This document shows, piece by piece, positions 1-8,528 of a stretch of 64,000 nt of DNA; within the stretch, counting starts at the first letter, position 1; each line of letters begins with the position of its first letter. The stretch covers positions 310,001-374,000 of the forward strand of contig CAWETN010000008.1 in assembly GCA_963812075.1 (NCBI GenBank), in the 5' to 3' direction. Source of the DNA: JAMXLO01 sp963812075 (GTDB lineage Bacteria > Pseudomonadota > Alphaproteobacteria > Acetobacterales > Acetobacteraceae). A program made the position numbers and the translations under genes. The notes beneath the pieces are model-generated. The model searched no databases. It saw only the letters and a program-made list of their open reading frames with translations, and had not been told where the DNA came from.

Positions 1-449
1 CCGACCTCGAAGTAGCGCTTCTCAAGGTGCTGCACCTTGCGTCGCGGGTCGAATTCCGCGTGGCCGGGCAGGTGCACTTTGCGGTACTTCAGCAGGATGT
101 CGCCATCCGGGTTCACCAGGATCGACGTGTTGAACCGGCGCTTGTCCTCGGTCATCTCGGCGTAGCCGAGATGGAAGCCGATCCCGTACTTGCGCGCGGC
201 CGCGAACAGCGGTGCCGTCGTGTTGGACGGCATGGCCGTCTCGAACCAGTGGTCGGCCAGGGCGATGTCGGCATGAAAGTGGCGCGGGAAGAATGTGGTC
301 AGCGCCAACTCGGGGAACACCACCAGCTCCACGCCACGCCGGTGGGCGCGCTCCATCAGCCGCACCATGCGCTCGACCGCGACCGAGCGCGGTTCCGCCA
401 TCTGAATCGGCCCGAGCTGCGCCGCGGCGACGGTGATGGTTCGGTTCAT
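1..449 (-). CDS. N-carbamoyl-D-amino-acid hydrolase (carbon-nitrogen hydrolase), 3' end beyond window
   Basis: Nitrilase-superfamily amidase that would hydrolyse N-carbamoyl amino acids to the amino acid, CO2 and ammonia. The visible 149 residues from ATG at 449 carry the catalytic Glu47 in FPELALTTFFPR and the catalytic Lys124 in KYRKVHLPGH. The long TTFFPRHF and GHAEFDPRRK segments are typical of D-carbamoylases rather than of beta-ureidopropionases. The nucleophile Cys would lie past the window edge and cannot be checked. It is the last visible gene of a minus-strand operon headed by a hydantoinase-like amidohydrolase, which is the classic partner enzyme. The family is secure; the D-preference is inferred. 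Confidence 0.85.
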   Translation of the reverse strand, partial: MNRTITVAAAQLGPIQMAEPRSVAVERMVRLMERAHRRGVELVVFPELALTTFFPRHFHADIALADHWFETAMPSNTTAPLFAAARKYGIGFHLGYAEMTEDKRRFNTSILVNPDGDILLKYRKVHLPGHAEFDPRRKVQHLEKRYFEV

Positions 450-480
450 GGCAGCATCCGACGGTTGCGCTGTGTCCAGT

Positions 481-942
481 TCATTGTGCCGCGTGCCGCG
501 CGTCAACCAGCTGCGCGGCCGGATCTGATTGTACCTTTTCCAGCTTCAGCAGCGGAAAGAGCCGCACCGTCACCTCGTGCCGGCGTCCGCCATCCGTCAG
601 CCGGCTCACATAGTACACGGAGCCTGGCACCGGCGCGCCCGGCGCCAGGTCGTCTGGGCTCACGCCGCGCAGGTCCGCCTCGCAGGCAAAGCGGAAGGCC
701 ACGTAACCGCCGGCATGGGTCTGGATGTTCTCTATCCTGACGCCTTCCGGCAGCCCGAACCGGCCCGTCAGGCTGCGGTGCACCAGTGCAAGCGTCTCAG
801 GCGCGTTGCAGTCCGGCGGTACGACATGCGTCCGCAACCAGACGACGGCGACGGCCGCGGACGCCAGGAGCAGGCACGCGCTGCCGCCAAGCACAAGTCG
901 CAGCAGCGGCCGCCGGCGCGGACGGAATACAGTGTCCGCCAT
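481..942 (-). CDS. Hypothetical single-pass membrane protein
   Basis: Unrecognised protein of 153 residues. An arginine-rich N-terminus (RPRRRPLLR) precedes one hydrophobic segment at about residues 13-36, then a soluble, probably periplasmic domain with two cysteines (in PPDCNAPE and RFACEADL). It lies between the hydantoinase-like gene (29 bases upstream) and the carbamoylase (31 bases downstream) in the same orientation, so co-transcription is likely. Any role in hydantoin or pyrimidine breakdown is only suggested by position. Confidence 0.7.
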   Translation of the reverse strand: MADTVFRPRRRPLLRLVLGGSACLLLASAAVAVVWLRTHVVPPDCNAPETLALVHRSLTGRFGLPEGVRIENIQTHAGGYVAFRFACEADLRGVSPDDLAPGAPVPGSVYYVSRLTDGGRRHEVTVRLFPLLKLEKVQSDPAAQLVDARHAAQ

Positions 943-971
943 GGCTTCGCCGAACCTGCCAAACGGCCGCC

Positions 972-2345
972 TCAGCGCATCGCTCGCCTGATGAACCGCC
1001 CGTCACCCGGGCGCGCAAGCACCGTCGTGCCGTCCCAGATCAGCGCGCCGCGCAGATACGTCGCCACGACGCGCGCCCGCATCCGCCGTCCGTGATACGG
1101 CGACCAGCGCATCTCCGGCCGGTCCTGGATCGCCGCCTCATCGAACGTGAAATCGCCGCGCTCCAGCACACAGAGATCGGCATCGGATCCCACGCGGATC
1201 GCGCCCTTCCTCGGCCACAGCCCGTGCATCCTGGCGCTGCGCTCGGCGCAGTACGTCGCCATCAGCGTCGGCAGCAGCCCGCGCTCCTCGAGCAGCGAGA
1301 ACATCAGCGGCGCGAAGCTCTGCAGCCCGGTGAGACCGGCGCCATTGGCGAAGATGTCCGGCAGCGTCTTGCGCTCGATCGGCCACGGCGCATGGTCGGT
1401 GGACACGTATTCGATCTTCCCCGCCAGCAGGCACTGCCACATCCGCTCCACCTCGGCGGCGGTGCGGAACGGCGGATTGCACTTCCCCTTGCCGCCGAGC
1501 CGGACGATGTCGTCCTCGGTCATGCAGAGATACTGGATGCAGGCCTCGCCGGTGGTCGTCGCACCCATGCCGCGGAACGTCTCGGCGATCGCGAAGCCCC
1601 GCGCCAGCGAGGAGTGCGCGATATGCACATGCGCGCCGCTCTCCAGCGCCATCTCGAAGATCTCGAGATCGGCCATCGTCTCGGCCAGCGGCGGGCGCGT
1701 GCGGCAGTGCATGATCGGCTCGACCCGATTCTCCGCGCGCGCCTGCGCCGTGAGCATCTCCACCAGTTCCTGGTCCTCGTTGTGGATGGCGACCGGCAGC
1801 CCGGTCTTCGCGATCTCGCGGAACGCCGCCAGCATCGTCGGGTGGTCGATGCGCGGGAACCGCACCGCGTCGTACTCGTAGGTGGAGAGCTTGAACGCGG
1901 AGATGCCGCCCGCGGCGAGCTCTGCGATCGCGCCGACGCCGCCGGTCTTGGTGATCGTGCCATAGAGCGCCATGTCGACATGCGCGGTGCGCTCCACCCA
2001 GCCGATCTTGTCGGCGAGGATCGCCGCGTCCGTGACCGGACGCGGCACGTCGTACGGCATGTCCACGCACGTCGTGACCCCACCGGCCGCCGCAGTCCTG
2101 GTCGCCGTCTCGATGCCGGGCCAGCCGGTGGACGACGATGTGTGCATGTGGCCATCGACCAGACCGGGCAGGATCAACCTGCCGGTGTGGTCGGCCCGTT
2201 CGCGTGCGGGCGGTGGCGCACCTGCGCCGATCGCGGCGATCGTTTCGCCGCGCACGGCCACATAGCCGTTCGTGATGACGGTATCGGCCGTGATCACCGT
2301 GCCGAGGATCACCCGATCGAACACGCCTTCAACCGCATCACTCAT
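972..2345 (-). CDS. Dihydroorotase/hydantoinase-family amidohydrolase
   Basis: Cyclic amidohydrolase of 457 residues that would open a cyclic ureide ring such as a hydantoin or dihydropyrimidine. The binuclear metal site is complete: His66 and His68 in DGHMH, a candidate carbamylated Lys152 in AFKLSTYEYD, His188 in AIHNED, His244 in HIAHSS and Asp317 in STDHAPW. Pairing with the downstream N-carbamoyl-amino-acid hydrolase points to a hydantoinase or dihydropyrimidinase rather than dihydroorotase or allantoinase. The ATG at 2345 is chosen; a GTG at 2351 overlaps the stop of the upstream GNAT gene as GTGA and is an alternative start. Confidence 0.82.
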   Translation of the reverse strand: MSDAVEGVFDRVILGTVITADTVITNGYVAVRGETIAAIGAGAPPPARERADHTGRLILPGLVDGHMHTSSSTGWPGIETATRTAAAGGVTTCVDMPYDVPRPVTDAAILADKIGWVERTAHVDMALYGTITKTGGVGAIAELAAGGISAFKLSTYEYDAVRFPRIDHPTMLAAFREIAKTGLPVAIHNEDQELVEMLTAQARAENRVEPIMHCRTRPPLAETMADLEIFEMALESGAHVHIAHSSLARGFAIAETFRGMGATTTGEACIQYLCMTEDDIVRLGGKGKCNPPFRTAAEVERMWQCLLAGKIEYVSTDHAPWPIERKTLPDIFANGAGLTGLQSFAPLMFSLLEERGLLPTLMATYCAERSARMHGLWPRKGAIRVGSDADLCVLERGDFTFDEAAIQDRPEMRWSPYHGRRMRARVVATYLRGALIWDGTTVLARPGDGRFIRRAMR

Positions 2346-2347
2346 CG

Positions 2348-2844
2348 TCACCACCGCCGATCCAGAGTCTCGTAGACGATTTCATAGGGCCGAAAGCCTG
2401 CGTGCTGATAGCTCGGGCGTGCGGACGCACTCGCCGCCAGTCCGGTGACCCGCAGCCGCACCACGCCGGCCCTGCGCAGGCGGCACTCGATCTCGCCAAT
2501 CAGCCGCGTCGCCAGCCGATGCCCGCGAAAATCCGACATGACCGCAGATGTCGGAGATCAGGCCGAAGCGGTTCGAGTCCGGCGTCTCGGCGATGCTGTG
2601 TGCCTGCGCGACCCAGCCGGCCACGAATCCGGCCAGGAACTTCGTCCATCTCCGCAATCAGAAGGGCGCCGCCGGAAGCCGCACGCCGCCATATCCTTGC
2701 GAGATGGTCATCGGCGATCTGCTCTCCCGGCAGACGCGCTCCATGCAGGCGGCGGCCGAACTCCTGCAACGCGACGACGGCCTGTCGGAGCGCTGGCTGC
2801 TCGGCTGGTGTTGCGGGATGCATGCTGAGCGAGCCGGCGATCAT
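2348..2844 (-). CDS. GNAT-family N-acetyltransferase, two frameshifts as sequenced
   Basis: The acetyltransferase is spread over three frames: an N-terminal part from ATG 2844 (or 2823) up to LLIAEMD near 2645, a middle FVAGWVAQAHSIAETPD part to about 2545, and a C-terminal MSDFRGHRLATRLIGEIE part with the R-G-H-x-L-A acetyl-CoA loop. Each junction is explained by one extra G, and removing both gives a normal 164-residue GNAT protein. There is no internal stop in the corrected frame, so I favour sequencing error over decay. The stop overlaps the hydantoinase-like gene. The substrate is unknown. Confidence 0.65.
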
Positions 2845-2850
2845 CTCTGC

Positions 2851-2867
2851 ACACTATATATAAGTGT
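2851..2867. promoter_or_regulatory. AT-rich 17-bp palindrome in divergent promoter region
   Basis: ACACTATATATAAGTGT has perfect ACACT/AGTGT arms around an ATATATA centre, in otherwise GC-rich DNA. It sits between the minus-strand GNAT/hydantoinase operon and prpD. The placement suits an operator or a shared promoter core. The regulator is unknown, and no regulator gene is adjacent. Confidence 0.4.
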
Positions 2868-2948
2868 CACCGCACATGATGCTGCGCTTGCCGTTGCGCT
2901 GTCGCGACCTTACGAAGGATCGCCCACGGACACCAGCGGAGGAAACGC

Positions 2949-4449
2949 ATGATCCTGCACGACGTGAAGGTGCACCCATCGAAGGACAACCTGAAGCGCG
3001 AGGATCAGCTCGCCTGGAAGATCGCTGCGGTCGCCGCCGACCGCGTGCCGGTCGAGCGCGACGTCGCCGCCATGCTCATTAACCGCGTGATCGATAACGC
3101 CGCTGTGGCAATCGGTGCGATCAACCGCCATCCGGTGGTCACCGCGCGCGACATGGCGCTCGGGCATCCACGCAAGGACGCCGCCACCGTGTTCGGCGTG
3201 GCCGCGGGAAAGCGTGTCAGTCCGGAATGGGCGGCGTGGGCGAACGGCACCGCGGTGCGCGAACTCGATATGCACGACACGTTCCTGGCCCAGGACTACT
3301 CGCATCCCGGCGACAACATCCCGCCGATCCTTGCCGTGGCACAGACGATGGGGAGATCGGGCCGCGACCTGATCCGCGGGCTCGCCACGGGATACGAGAT
3401 CCACATCGATCTCGTGCGCGCGATCAGCCTGCACAAGCACAAGATCGACCACATCACGCATCTCTGCCCTGGCCAGGCCGCCGGGATCGGCTCCCTGCTC
3501 GGCCTCAGGCAGGAGGTGATCTACCAGGCGGTGCAGCAGGCGGTGCATGTGAGCTGCACCACGCGGCAGTCACGCAAAGGCGAGATCAGCTCGTGGAAGG
3601 CCTATGCGCCCGCGCACGCCGGCAAGCTCGCGGTCGAGGCGGTGGATCGCGTGATGCGCGGCGAAGGCGCGCCGAGCCCGATCTATGAAGGCGAGGACGG
3701 CGTCATCGCCTGGCTGCTGGACGGTCCGAACGCGCTGTACCATGTGCCGCTGCCAGCCGCCGGCGAGCCGAAGCGTGCCATCCTCGACAGCTTCACCAAG
3801 GAGCACAGCGCCGAGTATCAGTCCCAGGCGCTGATCGATCTCGCGTTTCGTATGCGCGGGCAAGATTCCGGACCTGGAGAAGATCGAGAAGGTCACCATC
3901 CACACCAGCCATCACACCCACGCCGTGATCGGCACGGGCGCCAACGACCCGCAGAAGATGGATCCGAAGGCGAGCCGCGAGACGCTGGACCATTCGATCA
4001 TGTACATCTTCGCCGTCGCACTGCAGGACGGGCGCTGGCATCACGTGGACAGCTACACGCCACGTCGTGCCGGCCGCGCCGACACCGTGCGGCTCTGGCG
4101 CAAGATCGAAACGCGCGAGGATCCCGAATGGGAGCGCCGTTACCTCTCCACCGATCCTTCCGAGCAGGCGTTCGGCGGGCGGGTCGAGGTGCTGATGCAG
4201 GACGGCAGCCGCATCGTGGACGAGTTGGCGGTGGCGAACGCGCATCCGCTGGGGGCGAAACCGTTCGGCCGCGACGACTACATCCGCAAGTTCCGGACGC
4301 TGACCGATGGCGCGATTTCGACGCGCGAGGCGAATCGCTTCCTGGAGGCAGCCCAGGACCTGCCGCGCCTGAAATCGGGCGAGCTGCACGTGCTGAATGT
4401 CGCCCTGCCTGCCGGCACGCTTGCGGTCGGCAGGCCAGGGATCTTCTGA
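2949..4449 (+). CDS. prpD: MmgE/PrpD family, probable 2-methylcitrate dehydratase, one frameshift as sequenced
   Basis: MmgE/PrpD-family protein, expected to dehydrate 2-methylcitrate in the methylcitrate cycle of propionyl-CoA breakdown. The start at 2949 follows a strong GGAGGAAA site. The first frame runs through WANGTAVRELDMHDTF and HLCPGQAAG to about residue 303. The rest (VTIHTSHHTHAVIG through LNVALPAG) continues one frame over; an extra G in the GGG at 3858-3860 explains the shift. The corrected length is 499 residues, normal for PrpD. A REP-like palindrome, then the methylcitrate synthase gene, follow on the same strand. Assignment to PrpD rather than another MmgE relative rests on that neighbour. 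Confidence 0.8.
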
Positions 4450-4470
4450 CGGCCCGAGCCGCCGCCCCCT

Positions 4471-4560
4471 GTCATTGCGGGGAGCGGAGCGACGAAGCAA
4501 TCTCGGTCCAGGCGCGCACCTGACCGAGATTGCTTCGTCGCTTGCGCTGCTCGCAATGAC
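4471..4560. repeat. REP-like imperfect palindrome between prpD and prpC
   Basis: A 90-base inverted repeat. The left arm opens with GTCATTGCGG and contains GACGAAGCAATCTCGGTC; the right arm mirrors it and ends CGCAATGAC, with a loop of about 12 bases and a few mismatches in the outer stem. This GTCATTGC...GCAATGAC type with an internal GACGAAGCAATC core is a familiar dispersed repeat in alphaproteobacterial genomes. It may form a stem in the prpD-prpC mRNA. Confidence 0.75.
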
Positions 4561-4580
4561 AGCAACCAAGGAGACCTCGC

Positions 4581-5736
4581 ATGAGCGACACCGCCGCACT
4601 GCCGAACCGGGCGAAGAAGGGCGTCGGCCTGTCCGGCGTCACCGCCGGCAACACGGCGCTGTGCACCGTCGGGCGGACCGGCAATGACCTGCACTATCGC
4701 GGCTACGACATCCTCGACGTCGCCGAGACCTGCGAATTCGAGGAGATCGCCTATCTGCTGGTGCACGGCGCGCTTCCCACGCGCGCGGAACTCGCCGGCT
4801 ACAAGGCAAAGCTCCGCTCGCTGCGCGGGCTGCCGACCGCGCGTGCGCCAGACGCTCGAGGCGCTGCCGGCGGCCTCGCATCCGATGGACGTGATGCGCA
4901 CCGGCGTTTCCGCACTCGGCTGCGTGCTGCCGGAGAAGGACGACCAGAACCAGCCGGGCGCGCGCGACATCGCCGACCGGCTGATGGCCTGCCTCGGCTC
5001 GATGCTGCTCTACTGGTATCACTACGCCCATAACGGCCGAGCGCATCGAGGTGGAGACCGACGACGACATCATCGGCGGGCACTTCCTGCATCTGCTGCA
5101 CGGTCAGCCGCCCAGCGAGATGTTCGTCCGCGCGATGCACACCTCGCTGATCCTTTACGCCGAGCACGAGTTCAACGCCTCGACCTTCACCTGCCGCGTC
5201 GTCGCCGGCACCGGCGCCGACATGTATTCGGCGATCACCGCCGGCATCGGCGCGCTGCGCGGGCCCAAGCATGGCGGCGCCAACGAGGTCTCGTTCGATA
5301 TCCAGAATCGCTATGCCGATCCGGACGAAGCGGAGGCGGACATCCGCCGGCGGGTCGCGCAAGCGAGGTGATCATCGGCTTCGGCCACGCGGTCTACACG
5401 ATCGCCGATCCGCGCAACAAGGTGATCAAGGAGGTCGCGCGGCGGCTGTCGGAGCAGGCCGGATCGATGAAGCTGTTCGACATCGCCGACCGCATCGAGG
5501 CGACGATGGCGGACGCCAAGAAGATGTTCGCCAATCTCGATTGGTTCAGCGCCATCTCCTATCACATGCTTGGCGTTCCGACGGCGATGTTCACGCCGCT
5601 GTTCGTGATCGCGCGCACCTCCGGTTGGGGCGCGCATGTCATCGAACAGCGCATCGACAACAAGCTCATTCGCCCTACAGCGAACTATGTCGGCCCCGAG
5701 AATCTGCGCTTCGTGCCAATCGACAAGCGCGTCTGA
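4581..5736 (+). CDS. prpC: 2-methylcitrate synthase / citrate synthase family, three frameshifts as sequenced
   Basis: Citrate-synthase-fold enzyme, expected to condense propionyl-CoA with oxaloacetate. The ATG at 4581 follows AAGGAG. The protein is recoverable across frames: start to RGLPTA (about 4843), QTLEALPAASHPMDVMRTG to YAHNG (about 5036), then the segment with AEHEFNAST and GPKHGGANE, and finally GFGHAVYT (5365 onward) to the stop. The catalytic histidines and the Asp in NLDWFSA are present. The GFGHPVY motif usual in the family reads GFGHAVY. The first two shifts are single extra C bases and the third is a loss of one base near 5362-5368. The corrected length is about 384 residues, normal for PrpC. 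No prpB is visible. Confidence 0.78.
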
Positions 5737-5759
5737 GCCGATCGTATGTTCTGAAACAG

Positions 5760-5785
5760 CCGCCGCGACAGCGATGTCGCGGCGG
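5760..5785 (+). terminator. Probable terminator after prpC
   Basis: An 11-base-pair perfect stem, CCGCCGCGACA / TGTCGCGGCGG, with a GCGA tetraloop, begins 24 bases after the prpC stop and is followed by TCTTGTGTG. The T-tract is weak but the stem is very strong. Confidence 0.6.
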
Positions 5786-5865
5786 TCTTGTGTGACATCG
5801 ATGCATCGCATTGCGCTCTGCGCGAAGTTTTTTCATCGCGCATGCGACGAAACGGTTGCTTTTTG

Positions 5866-5894
5866 TTGACAGCCATACACGAGACAAGGAATAG
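5866..5894 (+). promoter_or_regulatory. Candidate sigma-70-type promoter for the histone-like gene
   Basis: A perfect TTGACA at 5866-5871 is followed after 17 bases by GAATAG (5889-5894), a poor -10 match, within an unusually AT-rich stretch. It would leave a leader of nearly 300 bases before the GTG at 6194. I see no convincing gene in 5786-6193. That stretch also holds an imperfect inverted repeat (TTTCATCGC / GCGACGAAA) around 5831-5852. Confidence 0.35.
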
Positions 5895-6193
5895 CGGATT
5901 CGGTGCGTGTGCATGCGATTTGCAGAGTTGATGCTGCGCACGGCAACGGAAGGACGGTCCATTGACCGCAGACCAGTCCAGGTGAAGCAAAGTCGATCGA
6001 GCATCGACGTCGGATGCGGAATCGCAGATGCGGCGAACACGATGGCACCGAGGTGCTCGGGGGATGTTCGTCGCGCTTCCGGGCCTATGCGGCATTGGCG
6101 AGCGCGGCACGAGACAGGCTGCGCGAGATCGCCGGCCCGGTCGCCGCAGAACCGCGCGACCGCAACCAACGACACGAGAAGGAGCTTCTACAG

Positions 6194-6553
6194 GTGAGTA
6201 ACGAAGAGACGCCAACCACTGAGCAGCCACGCGCGCTGGCGCTGGCGATGCGTGCAGGCGGCCGCAAGAAGGCCGCTCCCAAGAAGAAGGCCGCCAAGAA
6301 GGCTGCCAAGAAGGCCGCACCGAAGAAGGCAGCTGCGAAGAAGGGCGGTCGCAAGAAGGCAGCGGCAAAGAAGGCCGCACCGAAGAAGGGGGTCCGCAAG
6401 GCCGCCGGCAAGAAGAAGGCAGCGGCAAAGAAGGGCGTCGGTCGCAAGAAGGCGGCTGGCCGCAAGAAGGCGGGTGGCCGCAAGAAGGCAGCTGCGGCCG
6501 CAGCTGCGGCTTCCGAGTTGATGCCGTCAGGCTCTTCCGATTCCATGAACTGA
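6194..6553 (+). CDS. Histone H1-like lysine/alanine-rich DNA-binding protein
   Basis: A 119-residue, extremely basic protein built from short KKAA, PKKAAAKK and GRKKAAG units from about residue 23 to 105, resembling the C-terminal tail of histone H1 and bacterial Hc1/AlgP-type proteins. It should bind DNA without sequence specificity and help compact the nucleoid. The GTG at 6194 is chosen because AAGGAG lies nine bases upstream. An upstream in-frame extension to 6014 lacks a ribosome site and is compositionally different. The repetitive tract makes exact copy number liable to vary or be misassembled. Confidence 0.8.
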   Translation: MSNEETPTTEQPRALALAMRAGGRKKAAPKKKAAKKAAKKAAPKKAAAKKGGRKKAAAKKAAPKKGVRKAAGKKKAAAKKGVGRKKAAGRKKAGGRKKAAAAAAAASELMPSGSSDSMN

Positions 6554-6632
6554 GCGGGCATCCGCTCCCGGCTCCGATCGTGGGGCCGGGTCGGTTGCCG
6601 AGGGCGCCGTCGAGCGCCCTGCCCTCTGTCAG

Positions 6633-7265
6633 CTACCCGAAGGTGGCCAGCAGGTCATCGACCTGACGTGGCGTAAGCAGCCGAGGTGCTGCACCGCGCA
6701 GCAACAGATAGAGCTTGGCGGCCTCCTCCAGTTCCTCGGCCGCATATACCGCATCCGTCAGCGTCCTGCCCGATACCACCGGCCCATGATTGGCCAGCAG
6801 TACGGCGCGCGCGTCGCCTGCCGCGGCGTGGATCGCCGGTTCCATCGCCGGATCGCCGGGGCGGAAGTACTCGACGATCGGCATGCTGCGCCCGACACGC
6901 ATGACGAAATACGGCGTCAACGGCGGAATCGGGTTGGCCGCCTCGACGTCGGGCAGGCAGGCGACGGCGGTCGCCATGGTGGAGTGCAGGTGCACCACGG
7001 CGCCCGCGTCCCGGCGTGCCTGGTAGAACGCCCGATGCATGAACACCTCCTTCGACGGCTTGTCGCCATCGACATGGCGGAAGTCCGCGTCGAGCTTTGA
7101 TATCCGCGCGGGATCCAGCCGACCGAGGCTCGAATTGGTCGGCGTGATCAGAAACCCGTCGTCGAGCCGTACACTTATGTTGCCCGCGCTGCCCACAGAG
7201 AAGCCGCGCGCGAACAGACTGGCGGCGAGGTCCGTCAACAGGTGACGGGTGGCATCCTCGTTCAT
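6633..7265 (-). CDS. otnC: Class II aldolase family; probable 3-oxo-tetronate 4-phosphate decarboxylase
   Basis: A 210-residue class II aldolase/adducin-fold enzyme. The metal-binding histidines are visible in VVHLHSTMATAVACLP and LLANHGPVVSG, with the conserved acidic residue in KEVFMHR and a GSAGNISVR phosphate-binding start. Directly downstream of an OtnK-type kinase with a four-base ATGA overlap, it fits OtnC, which decarboxylates 3-oxo-tetronate 4-phosphate to a triose phosphate. The usual dehydrogenase or isomerase partners (LtnD, DenD, OtnI) are absent. Its operon instead begins with RibD-like and QueD-like genes, so the true substrate may differ. Confidence 0.8.
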   Translation of the reverse strand: MNEDATRHLLTDLAASLFARGFSVGSAGNISVRLDDGFLITPTNSSLGRLDPARISKLDADFRHVDGDKPSKEVFMHRAFYQARRDAGAVVHLHSTMATAVACLPDVEAANPIPPLTPYFVMRVGRSMPIVEYFRPGDPAMEPAIHAAAGDARAVLLANHGPVVSGRTLTDAVYAAEELEEAAKLYLLLRGAAPRLLTPRQVDDLLATFG

Positions 7266-8524
7266 GGCAGCACCTCGAAGGCCTTGATGAAGAAATCGCG
7301 TGCACCGAAATTGCCGGACTTGAGCGCCATCAGCAGCGGCGTGGCACCGCCTTCGGCGTAGGTCCACGGCACGCCCGGATCGATCTCGGCGCCGATCAGC
7401 AGACTGCGCACACCAAGACGGGACACGACGGCGCCTGCCGTCTCGCCGCCGGCAACCACGAGCCGCCGCACGCCGCGCGACACTAGGTCCTCGGCGACAT
7501 GCGCAAGCGTCTGTTCGATCAGCGCGCCGGCACCGTCGCGGCCCAGCATCTGCTGCAGCGCCACGACCTTGTCCGGCGGTGCCGATGCAGCGATGACGAT
7601 CGGCGTGGCGCCAAGCTTGCCTTCCATCCACTCGCGCGCCTTCGCCACCATCGCCTTGGTGTCGGGCTGCGCGATGGGGTCAAGCTGCAACACCGGCACC
7701 ATCTCGCGCGCCATGCCCAGCTGCGCGAGCGTCGCGCGCGAGCAGGAACCAGCGATCACAGCCGCGTGGCCCGCAAGCGGCGGCAATGCCGCCGCATCGC
7801 GCTCCGCCAGCAGTCCCGCACGCCGGAAATTCGCCGGCAGCCCCATCGCCACGCCGGAACCGCCGGTGATCAGCGCGTGATGTTCGGCCGCCTCGCCGAT
7901 CGCGACCAAATGGGGGTCGCTGACCGCATCCACGATGGCATAGCGCCGGCCCTGCTCCTTCAGCGCGGTCATCGCCTGGCGGATCGCCGGCGCGCCTTGC
8001 TCGACCGTTGCAAAGGGCACCAGCCCGACCGTGCCGTCGGTCTGCCGCGACAGCACGCGCACCAGGTTGGCGTCGGTCATCGGCGTCAGCGGATGGTTCT
8101 CCATACCGCTCTCGTTCAGCAGCGTGCTGCCGACGAACAGGTGACCCTGGTAGACGCTGCGTGCATTCGCCGGGAACGCCGGGCAGGCGAGCGCGAAGCC
8201 GCAGTCCAATGCCGCGATCAAGGCGTCGGCGACCGGACCGATATTGCCCGCATCGGTGCTGTCGAAGGTCGAGCAGTACTTAAAGAAGAACTGTCGGCAT
8301 CCGGCAGCCCGCAACCAGGCGAGCGCGGCGAGGCTCTCGTCGACCGCCAGCCGCACCGGCGCCGTCCGCGATTTCAGCGCGACCACCACCGCATCGGCAT
8401 CGGGGATCGGATCGCCTGGACGCGGCACGCCGATCAGCTGAACGGTGCGCATGCCGCCACGCACCAGCATGGAGCAGAGATCGGTGGCGCCGGTGAAGTC
8501 GTCCGCAATCGCGCCCAGCAGCAT
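7262..8524 (-). CDS. otnK: Four-carbon acid sugar kinase family; probable 3-oxo-tetronate kinase
   Basis: A 420-residue sugar-acid kinase of the former DUF1537 family. It opens with the diagnostic IADDFTGATDL substrate loop, has KYCSTFDSTDAGNIGPV in the N-domain, and VVAGGETAGAVV plus a C-terminal KSGNFG for nucleotide binding. Length is normal. The ATG at 8524 follows a strong GGAGG site lying inside the last codons of the methyltransferase gene, four bases after its stop. Translation is coupled to otnC by ATGA. The family is firm; the tetronate specificity is inferred from pairing with the class II aldolase. Confidence 0.84.
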   Translation of the reverse strand: MLLGAIADDFTGATDLCSMLVRGGMRTVQLIGVPRPGDPIPDADAVVVALKSRTAPVRLAVDESLAALAWLRAAGCRQFFFKYCSTFDSTDAGNIGPVADALIAALDCGFALACPAFPANARSVYQGHLFVGSTLLNESGMENHPLTPMTDANLVRVLSRQTDGTVGLVPFATVEQGAPAIRQAMTALKEQGRRYAIVDAVSDPHLVAIGEAAEHHALITGGSGVAMGLPANFRRAGLLAERDAAALPPLAGHAAVIAGSCSRATLAQLGMAREMVPVLQLDPIAQPDTKAMVAKAREWMEGKLGATPIVIAASAPPDKVVALQQMLGRDGAGALIEQTLAHVAEDLVSRGVRRLVVAGGETAGAVVSRLGVRSLLIGAEIDPGVPWTYAEGGATPLLMALKSGNFGARDFFIKAFEVLP

Positions 8525-8528
8525 GGCG

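Noticed and set aside
786..2375. Plus-strand open frame of 529 codons opposite the hydantoinase-like gene
   Set aside because: Shadow; the minus strand has complete metal-site motifs.
4581..5736. Programmed frameshifting in prpC
   Set aside because: Three shifts at unrelated sequences without slippery heptamers or pseudoknots; the same type of indel appears in many genes of the window.
6014..6193. N-terminal extension of the histone-like gene to an upstream ATG
   Set aside because: No ribosome site and different composition, whereas GTG 6194 has AAGGAG at good spacing.
6255..6500. Tandem AAGAAGGC-type repeats as a CRISPR or satellite array
   Set aside because: They are codon-level repeats of the lysine/alanine-rich protein, with no regular repeat-spacer structure.
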